A DNA stretch of 64,000 bases from Bacteroidales bacterium (GCA_910574205.1 CAJSYJ010000001.1:434001-498000), one strand, 5' to 3'; counted from the first letter of the stretch, positions 15,956 to 25,068 are shown. Numbers and translations: made by a program. Notes: generated by a model not told the origin, from the sequence alone.

Positions 15956-17311
15956 TTAACTCTCCTTAATCATTAGGTTAATACCGTCACGGACAATCTG
16001 CTGTATCTCGATCTTCGACGGATCGACGAACTCGCACAGCGCGAAGTCCTCGGGCAGCACCTCGTAGATACCGAGGCTCTCCATTTTGTCGATATCCTGA
16101 GCCAGAATGGCTTTGAGCAGATACATCGGATAGATGTCCATGGGCAGATACTTTTCGTACAGTCCCGTAACCACGAAGGGGCGTTCGCCGCCGTTGAGGT
16201 TGGTATCGAGGCGATAGGCCTTGCGGGGACATATCCACGAGAAGTATGCGCGCGACACCGAGAAGCGGTGGAACCGGGGCATGGCCCAGCCCAGCAGCTC
16301 GTAACGGTCGCCCTCGGGGATGACGGTCAGCATGTCCGCATCGGCCGAGATGTAGCCGTCGGCCTCGACCTTGCGGCCGGTCAGCACGTTGCCCGAGATG
16401 ATACGCACGGCGGCGCCTGCCTGCTGCTTGCGCACGTTGCCGTCGAGCAGCGACCGGACGGGTGCACCGGCGATGATGCGGCAGTACTGCGGCTTGTCGA
16501 TCTCGCTGCCGGCAACGGCCACCGTCTTAGACATGTCGAGACGGCCGGTCAGGAACAGACGTCCCAGAACGGCGACATCCTGAATGTTCATCGACCAGAC
16601 GATTTCGCCCTTGGCTACGGGATCGATGTGGTGGATCTGCACGCCTACGTTACCCGCGGGGTGCTTGCCCTCGAAAGTGTGGTGCTCGACGCCCTTGATA
16701 CCGGCGACGAAGCCCTCCCTGCCGGCCAGAGCCGAAAGGTGTACCTTGCCGTCGGTCAGACGCGCAAGCACGTCGAAGCCGCGCTGCAACTCCTTCTCGC
16801 AACCGGCCAGCACGAAATCGTACTCGGGAGCCAGCGGAGCCGAATCGAATGCCGAGACAAAAATCGCCTTGGGTTTCTTCTCCGGATCGGCGATAAGACC
16901 GAAAGGACGCTGCACCAGACGGGTCCAGATACCCGAAGAGAGCATCGTCTCGACGATCTGCTCGCGCGAGGCCGAACCAAGGTCTGTCGACTCGAACTGC
17001 TCGTACTCCTGTACGGCGTCGGCATCGACCACGACATTGAGCAGCTTGCGCTTCTCGCCGCGATTGACGGCCGAAACGGTGCCGCTGACGGGAGAAGTGA
17101 ACAGCACGCGCGGATTGTTCTTATCGAAGAACAACGCGTTGCCGGCCTTGACCCTGTCGCCGACCTTCACCAACAACTTCGGAGTAACGTTCTCGTAATC
17201 AAGCGGGCTTACGGCATACGACGCAGCCATAGGCCTTTCGGCCACGGTGCGCTCGGCGCGTCCCACAAGATTAATGTCGAGACCTTTACGTAATTTAATG
17301 TTTTTCGACAT
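15956..17311 (-). CDS. nqrA: Na+-translocating NADH:quinone reductase subunit A
   Basis: A 451-residue soluble subunit that opens the operon. The start MSKNIKLRKGLDINLVGRAE is the family signature; the biotinyl-like fold follows (LLVKVGDRVKAGNALFFDKNNPRVLFTSPVSG, about 51-82). NqrA sits on the cytoplasmic face and contributes to quinone binding. No exact Bacteroidetes -7 box is seen in the 240-bp A+T-rich leader (17312-17508), so the operon promoter is not located. Confidence 0.96.
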   Translation of the reverse strand: MSKNIKLRKGLDINLVGRAERTVAERPMAASYAVSPLDYENVTPKLLVKVGDRVKAGNALFFDKNNPRVLFTSPVSGTVSAVNRGEKRKLLNVVVDADAVQEYEQFESTDLGSASREQIVETMLSSGIWTRLVQRPFGLIADPEKKPKAIFVSAFDSAPLAPEYDFVLAGCEKELQRGFDVLARLTDGKVHLSALAGREGFVAGIKGVEHHTFEGKHPAGNVGVQIHHIDPVAKGEIVWSMNIQDVAVLGRLFLTGRLDMSKTVAVAGSEIDKPQYCRIIAGAPVRSLLDGNVRKQQAGAAVRIISGNVLTGRKVEADGYISADADMLTVIPEGDRYELLGWAMPRFHRFSVSRAYFSWICPRKAYRLDTNLNGGERPFVVTGLYEKYLPMDIYPMYLLKAILAQDIDKMESLGIYEVLPEDFALCEFVDPSKIEIQQIVRDGINLMIKES

Positions 17312-17508
17312 AAAATTGTTTGTTAATGAATTGAATTAGTATAATTTTTAGTCTGTTAATTCGTTAACGCCGCTAAAAGCGTGCGCGAAAATACTAATAA
17401 TTTTCCATATACGGCAGAGATGTCGCCGATTATTTTCGCCGCGGCATAAAATTTTCGCGACTCGTACCCGGCCGAAGATCCCCGGCCTCGACAAAATCGC
17501 AGACAGGC

Positions 17509-17539
17509 TTGCTTTCTTGGCGGGGTTTTCGTATCTTCG
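17509..17539 (+). promoter_or_regulatory. Promoter of the tatD-like/tcdA operon
   Basis: TTG at 17509-17511, a 20-bp spacer and TATCTTCG at 17532-17539, a one-base variant of TAnnTTTG. It ends 14 bp before the ATG, so the leader is very short. Confidence 0.7.
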
Positions 17540-17553
17540 CCTAATTAAAGATC

Positions 17554-18135
17554 ATGAACCGCTTAGTCGACATACACACGCATCGCCCCTGCGACGGGGT
17601 GCTGTGCCCCACATTCGAGGGGGTGCATCCGTGGCATGCGCCCGGTGCGCAGATCGACCATAAGGCCGTGGCCGCAGCCGACATGGTCGGCGAGACGGGG
17701 CTGGACTATGCCGCCGATGTCGACCGTAAGGCTCAGGAGAGCATCTTCCGCAGTCAGCTGTCGATAGCCGCGACGCTGCGCAAACCGGTCGTGATACACT
17801 GCGTCAGAGCCTTCGAGCCGGTAATGAAGATACTGTCGGAATACCGGCTTGCGGCCGTGGTGATGCACGGCTTCACAGGCTCGCCCGAGCAGGCCGCCCG
17901 CGCCCTCGACAGAGGTTACATGCTCTCGTTCGGCATGCGTACTTTCAGCTCCCCCAAGACGCTCAGAGCGCTGCACGCCACACCGCTCGACCGCATGTTC
18001 TGCGAGACCGACGACTTTCCCACGCCTATCGGCGAGGTATATCGCCGCATTGCCGCGGAGCTCGGCATAACGCCCGAGGCGCTGGCCGGACAACTCTATA
18101 CCAACTATTTGAAACTATTCGACAAAGATGAATAA
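17554..18135 (+). CDS. TatD-family metal-dependent hydrolase (short form)
   Basis: A 193-residue amidohydrolase-fold protein. Metal ligands are seen as DIHTHR (about 6-11), GETGLDY (about 48-54), VIHCVRAFEP (about 84-93), VMHGFTGS (about 105-112) and the final CETDD (about 150-154). It is shorter than Escherichia coli TatD (about 260 residues); the region after the first HxH is cut down, which is usual in Bacteroidetes. TatD proteins are DNases/phosphodiesterases of uncertain role. It overlaps tcdA by 8 bp. Confidence 0.85.
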   Translation: MNRLVDIHTHRPCDGVLCPTFEGVHPWHAPGAQIDHKAVAAADMVGETGLDYAADVDRKAQESIFRSQLSIAATLRKPVVIHCVRAFEPVMKILSEYRLAAVVMHGFTGSPEQAARALDRGYMLSFGMRTFSSPKTLRALHATPLDRMFCETDDFPTPIGEVYRRIAAELGITPEALAGQLYTNYLKLFDKDE

Positions 18136-18850
18136 CTGGCTCGAACGTACCGAGTTGCTGCTCGGAGAGGAGAAACTCGACATACTGCGCCGCTCGTGCG
18201 TGCTCGTGGTCGGACTGGGCGGCGTCGGTGCCTACGCCGCCGAGATGATAGCCCGCGCAGGCGTGGGACGCATGACCGTCGCCGACGCCGACACCGTCGC
18301 ACCGAGCAACATCAACCGCCAGCTCGTCGCCCTGCACTCGACCGTAGGCAGGGCCAAGGCCGAGGTGCTCGCCGAGAGGCTGCGCGACATAAATCCCGAG
18401 CTGCGGCTCGACGTCGTAGAGCGCTACATCAAGGACTCGGAGACCGACGCGCTGCTCGACGCCGACCGTTACGACTACATCGTCGACGCGATAGACACGC
18501 TCTCGCCCAAGCTCGCCCTTATAAAGGGGGCGCTCGACAGAGGAATACCGCTGGTCAGCTCGATGGGTGCCGGCGCCAAGACCGACCCCACGCTCATGGA
18601 GATCAAGGATATATCCAAGACCCACCACTGCCCGCTGGCGCACATGCTCCGCAAGCGGCTGCACAAGATCGGCATCAACCGCGGCTTCCGCGCCGTCTTC
18701 TCGCCCGAGCCGGTAAGGGAGGGCGCGATGATTCTTTGCGAGGAGCGCAACAAGAAATCCAACGTCGGCACGATATCCTACATACCCGCACTCTTCGGCA
18801 TAGGCTGCGCATCGGTTGTCATTCGCGATCTGGCGGGAGAGTTGGAGTGA
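18128..18850 (+). CDS. tcdA: tRNA threonylcarbamoyladenosine dehydratase (TcdA/CsdL)
   Basis: A 240-residue E1-like/ThiF-family protein. The nucleotide loop is VVGLGGVGAYAAEMIARAGVG (about 28-48), the acidic strand TVADADTV follows, then NINRQLVALHSTVG, and DAIDTLSPKLALI marks the adenylation site. TcdA uses ATP to cyclise t6A37 in ANN-decoding tRNAs to ct6A. The ISKTHHCPLAH segment matches the family C-terminal part. It overlaps the TatD gene and lies 23 bp before the dehydrogenase gene, so the three are probably cotranscribed. Confidence 0.9.
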   Translation: MNNWLERTELLLGEEKLDILRRSCVLVVGLGGVGAYAAEMIARAGVGRMTVADADTVAPSNINRQLVALHSTVGRAKAEVLAERLRDINPELRLDVVERYIKDSETDALLDADRYDYIVDAIDTLSPKLALIKGALDRGIPLVSSMGAGAKTDPTLMEIKDISKTHHCPLAHMLRKRLHKIGINRGFRAVFSPEPVREGAMILCEERNKKSNVGTISYIPALFGIGCASVVIRDLAGELE

Positions 18851-18873
18851 AACACATAAAACACGAAGATATT

Positions 18874-19824
18874 ATGACAAACATCGTTTTCCTCGACCGT
18901 TACAGCCTCTGCGACCGCGACCTGTCGCTCATCGAGTCGCTCGGCCGATATACCGCCTACGACGACACGCCGCGCGACAAGGTGGCCGAGCGTCTGGCCG
19001 ATGCCGACGTGGCCATAGCCAACAAGGTCTTGATCGACGGTCAGACCATGCGCCGTCTGCCTCGGTTGAAGCTCATCTGCGTGGCGGCCACCGGCATGAA
19101 CAATATCGACCTCGAAACGGCCGCCGAGCTGGGCATCGAGGTGCGCAATGCCGTCGGATACTCGACCTACTCGGTAGCCGAGACGACGCTGTGCTCGGCG
19201 CTGGCGCTGATGCGCGAAGCGGTCTACTTCGACGAGTATTTCAAGAGCGGACGTTATGCCGCAGCCGAACGCATGTTCTGCTACGACCGCCCCACGCGCC
19301 AGCTGCGCGGCTGCAACTGGGGTATAGTCGGTCTGGGCAACATAGGGCGCGAGGTGGCGCGTCTGGCCACGGCGTTCGGATGCCGCGTGTCGTACTTCTC
19401 GACATCGGGCGCCAAGCGCGAGGAGGAGTATCCGCAGCTGCCGCTGGGCGAGCTGCTCGCAGGCTCCGACATAGTGTCGATACACTCGCCGCTTAACGAC
19501 CGCACCAGAGGCCTTATCGGCCGCGAGGAACTGTCGGCGATGAAGCCCGCGGCGATTCTGATAAACGTCGCCCGCGGCGGCATAGTCGACGAGCAGGCCC
19601 TGGCCGAGGCTCTGGACAACGACACGATAGCCGGCGCTGCGCTCGACGTATTCTCGTCGGAGCCGCTGCGCGAATCGCCGCTCTACCGTCTGCGCGACCC
19701 CTACAAGCTCCTCGCCTCGCCCCACAACGCATGGTCGTCGGCCGAGGCGATAGACCGTCTTGTGGAGTGCATCGCCGAAAACATACGCTCGTCGGAGGCG
19801 CTGCGCAAAGGCGCACGGCTCTAA
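18874..19824 (+). CDS. D-2-hydroxyacid dehydrogenase (NAD-dependent)
   Basis: A 316-residue protein starting at ATG 18874 (MTNIVFLDRYSL). The substrate domain holds CVAATGMNNIDLETAAELGI and NAVGYSTYSVAE. The NAD loop is GLGNIGREVARLA (about 152-164). The catalytic triad is NVARGGIVDE (Arg, about 235), the Glu in VFSSEPLRESP, and His in SPHNAW (about 288). The family covers glycerate/hydroxypyruvate, lactate and phosphoglycerate dehydrogenases; length and motifs fit hydroxypyruvate/glycerate reductase best, but the substrate is not certain. The frame runs far upstream inside tcdA without meaning. Confidence 0.85.
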   Translation: MTNIVFLDRYSLCDRDLSLIESLGRYTAYDDTPRDKVAERLADADVAIANKVLIDGQTMRRLPRLKLICVAATGMNNIDLETAAELGIEVRNAVGYSTYSVAETTLCSALALMREAVYFDEYFKSGRYAAAERMFCYDRPTRQLRGCNWGIVGLGNIGREVARLATAFGCRVSYFSTSGAKREEEYPQLPLGELLAGSDIVSIHSPLNDRTRGLIGREELSAMKPAAILINVARGGIVDEQALAEALDNDTIAGAALDVFSSEPLRESPLYRLRDPYKLLASPHNAWSSAEAIDRLVECIAENIRSSEALRKGARL

Positions 19825-19975
19825 CCGCCGGGCATAATATCGCGCGAGCCGCGGCGACCTAAGAGGATCGCCGCGGCTCGTCGCACTATCCCGCCTCACC
19901 CGCAGCAGATCTCTGCGAGCCGCCGCCGGCCACGAATTAGGTATTTATACTGATGTTTGCCCCGCCGCGAAATCG

Positions 19976-19983
19976 TAACTTTG
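19976..19983 (+). promoter_or_regulatory. -7 promoter box of the Hdr-like operon
   Basis: TAACTTTG fits TAnnTTTG. A TTTG at 19956-19959 is only 16 bp upstream, so the -33 element is uncertain. The box excludes the in-frame upstream ATG at 19957 and supports the start at 20008. Confidence 0.6.
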
Positions 19984-20007
19984 CACTCGAATAATCGGAT
20001 ACGTGAC

Positions 20008-20703
20008 ATGGGAAAATATTTCGACATGCTGCTCGAAGACATTCGTGTGCGCGAAGGTCTGAAATCGTGTATGAACTGCGGCGTATGCACGGGCGTATGC
20101 CCCGCCGCCGAGTTCTACGACTACGACCCGCGGCAGATCGTCAACACGGTGCTCACAAGAGACGACGAGCAGATCGAGCGTCTGCTGCGCAGCGAGACGA
20201 TATGGTACTGCGGCGAGTGTCTGTCGTGCCGTCCGCGCTGCCCGCGCGGCAATACGCCGGCATACGTGATTCAGGGGCTTAGAACGCTGTCGCAAAGGCT
20301 GGGCTTCTTCGTCGAGAGCGAGAAGGGGCGCCAACAGCTCGCCATAAAGCGGCTCATAGGCGACAACATCCTCAAAACGGGCTACTGTCTGGTGCCACGC
20401 AACATCAAGCCCGAGCTGCATCCCGAGCAGGGTGCCGTATGGGAGTGGATAACCCGCAACGACGAGGAGGTATACGGACGCTTCACGCCCGTATACGGCG
20501 CCGAGGGCCAGGGCGCGCTCAGACGCATCGACGAAGAGTCGATGCGGGAGCTGCACCGCATATTCGACGTGAGCGGCGGCCGGGAGTTCTACGATACGAT
20601 CGAGCGCCACTCCGAGCGCAAGGCGCGCGAAATGGGCTTCGACGGCGCCGACGACGACTACATGATGCAGACCTACACCACCAACTCCGAAAAACACTAT
20701 TAG
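20008..20703 (+). CDS. HdrC-like 4Fe-4S dicluster protein
   Basis: A 231-residue protein with two ferredoxin motifs: CMNCGVCTGVCP (about 22-33) and CGECLSCRPRCP (about 74-85). The rest is helical, as in the HdrC/GlpC family, with no membrane helix. In methanogens HdrC relays electrons to HdrB, which reduces a disulfide. Here it is the first of five genes (HdrC, HdrB, HdrA, small HdrC, membrane HdrDE-like) in tight overlap. The start at ATG 20008 is chosen from the promoter box. Its electron partner and final substrate are unknown. Confidence 0.85.
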   Translation: MGKYFDMLLEDIRVREGLKSCMNCGVCTGVCPAAEFYDYDPRQIVNTVLTRDDEQIERLLRSETIWYCGECLSCRPRCPRGNTPAYVIQGLRTLSQRLGFFVESEKGRQQLAIKRLIGDNILKTGYCLVPRNIKPELHPEQGAVWEWITRNDEEVYGRFTPVYGAEGQGALRRIDEESMRELHRIFDVSGGREFYDTIERHSERKAREMGFDGADDDYMMQTYTTNSEKHY

Positions 20704-20706
20704 ACG

Positions 20707-21792
20707 ATGAGACGTTCATCATGGCAGGACTATCAGAAGGAGATAGCCGACGACAAATACTACTACGCCCGCAGCTGCATACGCCAGAATTTCTTTCCCG
20801 GCAGCGAGAAGGCTTTTTTGGACATCATACGCAATGACCTCGGCCGCGACGTCAAGGACGACCCTCTGCACACCTCGTGCACGGGCATAGGCTACCACGC
20901 CGACGTGGTTCCCTTCGAAACGATAATGACCGTCGTGGCGCGGCAGTTCGCTCTCATGGGCGAGGCTGGCTACGAGAATTTCATCTCGTCGTGCATAACA
21001 TCGTTCGGCATATACACCGAGATACTGAACACGTGGGAGGAGTTTCCCGAGACCGAAGAGCGCACGCGCGAATACCTCTACAAGGCCACCGGACGCGAGC
21101 TGGTCAAGCCTCGCACGCTCGCGCATACGTCCGACATTGTGTTCCACTTCCGCGACAGCATCGCCGGTAAGATGCGCCGCCCGCTGATAAACGTCTACAC
21201 GGGACGGCCGCTGCGCGTGGTCGAACACATCGGCTGCCACTACGCCAAGATATTCCCCAAGTCGGGCATCGGCGGCTCGGAGTTTCCCTACGTGCTTGCC
21301 GGCATGATCGAGTCGTGGGGCGGCGAGGTGGTCGACTACCCCGAACGCCGGCACTGCTGCGGATTCGGCTTCCGCAACTACCTCGTGCAGGCCAACCGCG
21401 GCTATTCGATCGCCAACTCGCAGAAGAAGCTCGAAAGCATGGCACCCTACCGCCCCGACTTCATCGTGGCCAACTGCCCCGGCTGCGCGATGTTCCTCGA
21501 CAAGTGGCAGTACGCGATAGCAGAAATGGAGGGCACGATATACGGCGCCGACGGCCACGGCATACCGGTGCTGACATACGAGGAGATGGCCGGTCTGGTG
21601 CTGGGCTACGACCCGTGGCAGTTAGGCATGCAGATGCATCAGGTAGATGTCGAGCCGCTGCTCGACAAGATGGGCGTCGAGTACGACCCTGCGGCCAAGT
21701 ATCTGGGACAAGACGGAAAATACATAGGCAAACCCGAACGCACGGTCGTCAACGACGGCTGTCAGGGATCGATATACGATATGAAGAGATGA
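20707..21792 (+). CDS. HdrB-like heterodisulfide reductase subunit (one intact CCG domain)
   Basis: A 361-residue protein. The C-terminal cysteine-rich (CCG) domain is intact: IGCHYAK (about 177), RHCCGFGF (about 217) and NCPGCAMF (about 257). The N-terminal domain keeps TSCTGIGYH (about 57) and ISSCITSFGIYTE (about 96) but lacks the central CC pair and the second Cys of CxxC. HdrB carries the non-cubane 4Fe-4S clusters that split disulfides; here only one such site seems possible. It is 3 bp after the HdrC-like gene, and its stop overlaps the ATG of the next gene (ATGA). Confidence 0.82.
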   Translation: MRRSSWQDYQKEIADDKYYYARSCIRQNFFPGSEKAFLDIIRNDLGRDVKDDPLHTSCTGIGYHADVVPFETIMTVVARQFALMGEAGYENFISSCITSFGIYTEILNTWEEFPETEERTREYLYKATGRELVKPRTLAHTSDIVFHFRDSIAGKMRRPLINVYTGRPLRVVEHIGCHYAKIFPKSGIGGSEFPYVLAGMIESWGGEVVDYPERRHCCGFGFRNYLVQANRGYSIANSQKKLESMAPYRPDFIVANCPGCAMFLDKWQYAIAEMEGTIYGADGHGIPVLTYEEMAGLVLGYDPWQLGMQMHQVDVEPLLDKMGVEYDPAAKYLGQDGKYIGKPERTVVNDGCQGSIYDMKR

Positions 21793-22805
21793 AACCGAAA
21801 GTAGTTATAGCAGGAGGCGGCGCTGCGGGCATGGCCGTCGCATTACGATTGGAGCGGCTCGGCGTCGAGCCCGTCATCGTCGAGCGCGAGGAGCGGCTCG
21901 GCGGCAAGGTGCGCGGCTGGCACAAGCTGTTCCCGACATTCACGCCGGCGGCCGAGGTGCTCGACCCGCTCGTCGCCCAGATCGGGCGCCGCGGCATCGA
22001 ATGCCGCACGGGAGCAGCGGTCGAGGCGCTGTCGGAGCATGGCGTAAAGCTCGCTTCGGGCCAGACGATCGAGGCCGACGCGGTGGTCGTGGCCACGGGC
22101 TTCACGTTATTCGACGCACGCCGCAAGGAGGAGTACGGCTACGGCATATACGACAACGTCGTAACGTCGGCCGATCTGGAACGCATGATGAACGAGGGTG
22201 CGGTGCGTCTCGCCGACGGCTCGACGCCGCGGCGCATAGCGCTGCTGCACTGCGTAGGCTCGCGCGACGAGAAGGTATGCCAGCGCCACTGCTCGAAGGT
22301 GTGCTGCATAACGGGCGTCAAGCAGGCCATCGAATTGAAGAAGATGTTCCCCGAGGCCGACGTGTTCAACTTCTACATGGATATACGCATGTTCGGCGCG
22401 GGCTACGAGGAGCTCTACCGCGAGGCGCAGCAGAGCTACAACATACACTTCGTGCGCGGACGCATATCGGAGGCCAGTCCGATGATAAACGGCCGCATAC
22501 AGATCAAGGCCGAAGATACGCTGACGGGGCGTCCTCTGAGGATGAGCATCGACATGCTCGTGCTTCTGGCAGGCATGCGCGCCAACGACGACAACGCCGC
22601 GCTGGCCGCCTCGGCAGGGCTCGCCTTAGCCCCCAACGGCTTCATGCAGTCGGCCGACCCGTTTCTCGGTGCGGTGCGTTCGCCTCGCCGCGGCATATTC
22701 TACGCCGGCGCCGTGACGGCACCCAAGAGCCTTGCCGACACGCTGGCCGAGGCTTCGCTGACGGCCGACGCCGTAATGGATTATCTCAACTCCGTGCAGC
22801 GATGA
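21789..22805 (+). CDS. HdrA-like FAD/iron-sulfur subunit (short form)
   Basis: A 338-residue flavoprotein. It has an N-terminal FAD Rossmann motif VVIAGGGAAGMAVALRLERLG, VIVEREERLGGKV, AVVVATGF, and the HdrA cysteine motif CVGSRDEKVCQRHCSKVCC (about 156-174). It lacks the separate ferredoxin domains of full-size methanogen HdrA (about 650 residues) and so resembles QmoA-type or truncated HdrA. The start ATG 21789 overlaps the HdrB stop, and its own stop overlaps the next ATG. It probably takes electrons from a soluble donor or confurcates within the complex; direction is not visible from sequence. Confidence 0.82.
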   Translation: MKPKVVIAGGGAAGMAVALRLERLGVEPVIVEREERLGGKVRGWHKLFPTFTPAAEVLDPLVAQIGRRGIECRTGAAVEALSEHGVKLASGQTIEADAVVVATGFTLFDARRKEEYGYGIYDNVVTSADLERMMNEGAVRLADGSTPRRIALLHCVGSRDEKVCQRHCSKVCCITGVKQAIELKKMFPEADVFNFYMDIRMFGAGYEELYREAQQSYNIHFVRGRISEASPMINGRIQIKAEDTLTGRPLRMSIDMLVLLAGMRANDDNAALAASAGLALAPNGFMQSADPFLGAVRSPRRGIFYAGAVTAPKSLADTLAEASLTADAVMDYLNSVQR

Positions 22806-23137
22806 GCGGTCTTAGATTCGGATACGGCATCAACCGGCCGCGCGCTATCGACATCGACAGCAACGATCTGAGAAAGAGCAACGAGATCCTGCGCGAGATG
22901 CCCGAGTTGCAGACCTGCATCGGCTGCGGGTCGTGCACGGCCAGCTGCACGGCGGGCAACCTTACCGAGTTCAATTTCAGACGCGTGCACACGCTCGTCC
23001 GCCGCGGCGAGTATCGCAGCGCATACGAGGAGATGAACAAGTGCATGCTCTGCGGCAAGTGCCGTCTGGTATGTCCGCGAGGCATCAACACGCGCGGTGT
23101 GGCGATGCTCATAAAACGTAAACTGGGAGACTTCTGA
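22802..23137 (+). CDS. Small HdrC-like 4Fe-4S dicluster protein
   Basis: A 111-residue protein with two ferredoxin motifs, CIGCGSCTASC (about 40-50) and CMLCGKCRLVCP (about 81-92), joined by a helical linker. It is a second, shorter HdrC homologue in the same operon and probably links the HdrA flavin to the membrane subunit encoded 1 bp downstream. The start ATG 22802 overlaps the HdrA stop (ATGA). Confidence 0.85.
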   Translation: MSGLRFGYGINRPRAIDIDSNDLRKSNEILREMPELQTCIGCGSCTASCTAGNLTEFNFRRVHTLVRRGEYRSAYEEMNKCMLCGKCRLVCPRGINTRGVAMLIKRKLGDF

Positions 23138-23138
23138 C

Positions 23139-24935
23139 ATGACATTCTTCGCTCCATTCACAATACCGTTCATCATCGGCGGCGCGATCATGGCCGCCGT
23201 GCTGCTTGCCAAATACACGCTCTGGGCGGTGCGGCTGCCCAGGGAGGACAAGCGGCTGATACGACGCAACATACTATCCTTTAAGAGCCTCGCCGCCTTG
23301 TGGGAGGTCGTGCGCGAGTCGCTGTTGCACGTAAGGATATTCCGCGTCAACCCCGTTCTGGGCTACATGCACTCGTCGCTGGCGCTGGGCTGGCTGCTGC
23401 TCATAGCGGTGGGCTGGATAGAGACCGTCGCCTATCTCGGCCTGAGGTGGGTGCCGTTGCAGGGACACGTATTCTTCAAGTACTTCATGCCCGTAAACGG
23501 CATTACCCAGCACAAGGCGGGCTTCGAGCTGGCCATGGATCTGCTGCTGGCTGTGGTTCTGTCGGGCGTGGCGCTGGCATGGATCAAACGCATGCGCTCG
23601 CGCATCATGGGACTGCGACGCACCACGAAGCACGTATTGTTCGACCGCATAGCGCTGTCGGCGCTGTGGTTTGTCTTTCCGCTGCGTTATCTGGCCGAAA
23701 GCGTCACGTGCGCAATCTACGGAGGCGGCAGCTTTCTGACCGGCTCCACGGGTTCGCTGCTCGCCTCGCACCTCGATGCCGAGACGCTCGCCGCCGTATA
23801 CGAGCCGCTGTGGTGGTGCTATTCCATAGCTCTCGGTATCTTCTTCTCGACCATGCCGTTCTCGCGATACATGCACATATTTACCGAGATACCGCTCATA
23901 TTCCTGCGCCGATACCGCTTGGCGCCGGGCATAGAGCCCAAGTCTTACGACCACTTCGAGGTCGAAGCCTGCTCGCGCTGCGGCATCTGCATCGACCCCT
24001 GCCAGTTGCAGAGCGTCCTGGGCATCGACGAGGTGCAGTCGGTATACTTCCTGCGCGACCGCCGCTACAATATGTTGCAGCTGTCGGTAGCCAACAACTG
24101 CCTTATGTGCGGCCGCTGCCAGACGAAATGCCCCGTGGGCATCAATCTCAACACGCTGAGGCTCAACTCGCGCTCACGCATGCGCAACATTCCCAACGAG
24201 GGGCGCTTCAACTATCTATCGGGCATCGACCGCTCCTCGGGCGAGGGACGCACGGGCTACTTCGCCGGCTGCATGACCATGCTCACGCCGCGCACGCTGT
24301 CGGCTATGGATACTATATTCCGCGCCGCGGGCGACGATATATGGCACGCCGACCGTGACGGCGGCGTATGCTGCGGACGCCCGCTCATGCTCTCGGGCGA
24401 GACGACGGCAGCACGCAAGATGATCGAATACAACACCGACCTGTTCCGCCGCCACGGCATAACGCGACTGGTGACTTCGTGCCCGATCTGCCTGAGGGTC
24501 TTTCGCGAGGAGTATGCACTGGACGGCATCGAGGTCATGCACCACTCGGAGTATATCCGGATGATGATCGCCGAGGGGCGCCTGCAAATGCGCCGCACCG
24601 ACATGCGCTACACCTACCACGACCCGTGCGAGCTGGGACGCGGGTGCGGCATATACGACCAGCCGCGCGAGGTAATCGCGGCCGTGGGCGAGCTTGTAGA
24701 ACCCGCGCACAACCGTCGCGACGCCCTATGCTGCGGAGCCTCGCTGGCCAATACGGTCATCGACGACAGCCAGCAGATGCGCATAGCACGCGAGATGACC
24801 GGCGAGCTGGAAGCCACCGGCGCCGGGACGATCGTCACGTCGTGTCCGCTTTGCTACAAAACGATAAAACGCGCTGCCGGGACAGAGACAAAAGATATCT
24901 CCGAGGTGGTGGCTGAAAATATTTTTCAGCCGTAA
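23139..24935 (+). CDS. Membrane HdrDE/DsrMK-like iron-sulfur protein
   Basis: A 598-residue fusion. The N-terminal third (about 1-260) has five or six membrane helices of the NarI/HdrE/DsrM type, with His residues (MHSS, QHKAG, MHIFTE) that could hold haem b. Then come two ferredoxin motifs, CSRCGICIDPC (about 279) and CLMCGRCQTKCP (about 321), and two complete CCG domains: AGCMTML, GVCCGRP, SCPICL and HDPCELG, ALCCGAS, SCPLCY. This joins the roles of HdrE and HdrD (or DsrM and DsrK) in one chain, exchanging electrons between menaquinone and a cytoplasmic disulfide or the soluble Hdr subunits. It is the last gene of the operon. Confidence 0.85.
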   Translation: MTFFAPFTIPFIIGGAIMAAVLLAKYTLWAVRLPREDKRLIRRNILSFKSLAALWEVVRESLLHVRIFRVNPVLGYMHSSLALGWLLLIAVGWIETVAYLGLRWVPLQGHVFFKYFMPVNGITQHKAGFELAMDLLLAVVLSGVALAWIKRMRSRIMGLRRTTKHVLFDRIALSALWFVFPLRYLAESVTCAIYGGGSFLTGSTGSLLASHLDAETLAAVYEPLWWCYSIALGIFFSTMPFSRYMHIFTEIPLIFLRRYRLAPGIEPKSYDHFEVEACSRCGICIDPCQLQSVLGIDEVQSVYFLRDRRYNMLQLSVANNCLMCGRCQTKCPVGINLNTLRLNSRSRMRNIPNEGRFNYLSGIDRSSGEGRTGYFAGCMTMLTPRTLSAMDTIFRAAGDDIWHADRDGGVCCGRPLMLSGETTAARKMIEYNTDLFRRHGITRLVTSCPICLRVFREEYALDGIEVMHHSEYIRMMIAEGRLQMRRTDMRYTYHDPCELGRGCGIYDQPREVIAAVGELVEPAHNRRDALCCGASLANTVIDDSQQMRIAREMTGELEATGAGTIVTSCPLCYKTIKRAAGTETKDISEVVAENIFQP

Positions 24936-24990
24936 CTGACTGCACAGCTGAACATTATCGGATACCAGCGAAATAAATATGCAGAATAAA

Positions 24991-25022
24991 TTTGCGTAAC
25001 CCGATTTTTTGTATTATATTTG
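24991..25022 (+). promoter_or_regulatory. Promoter of initiator tRNA
   Basis: TTTG (24991-24994), 20 bp, TATATTTG (25015-25022): an exact consensus match, about 46 bp before the mature tRNA 5' end. Confidence 0.85.
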
Positions 25023-25068
25023 CACTGTCGATAACGAAAAAGTCGCCTGCGGGCGCCGAAAGATATAT

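Noticed and set aside
18196..18873. Upstream extension of the D-2-hydroxyacid dehydrogenase frame
   Set aside because: It lies entirely inside tcdA in another frame and is Arg-rich; the true start is ATG 18874.
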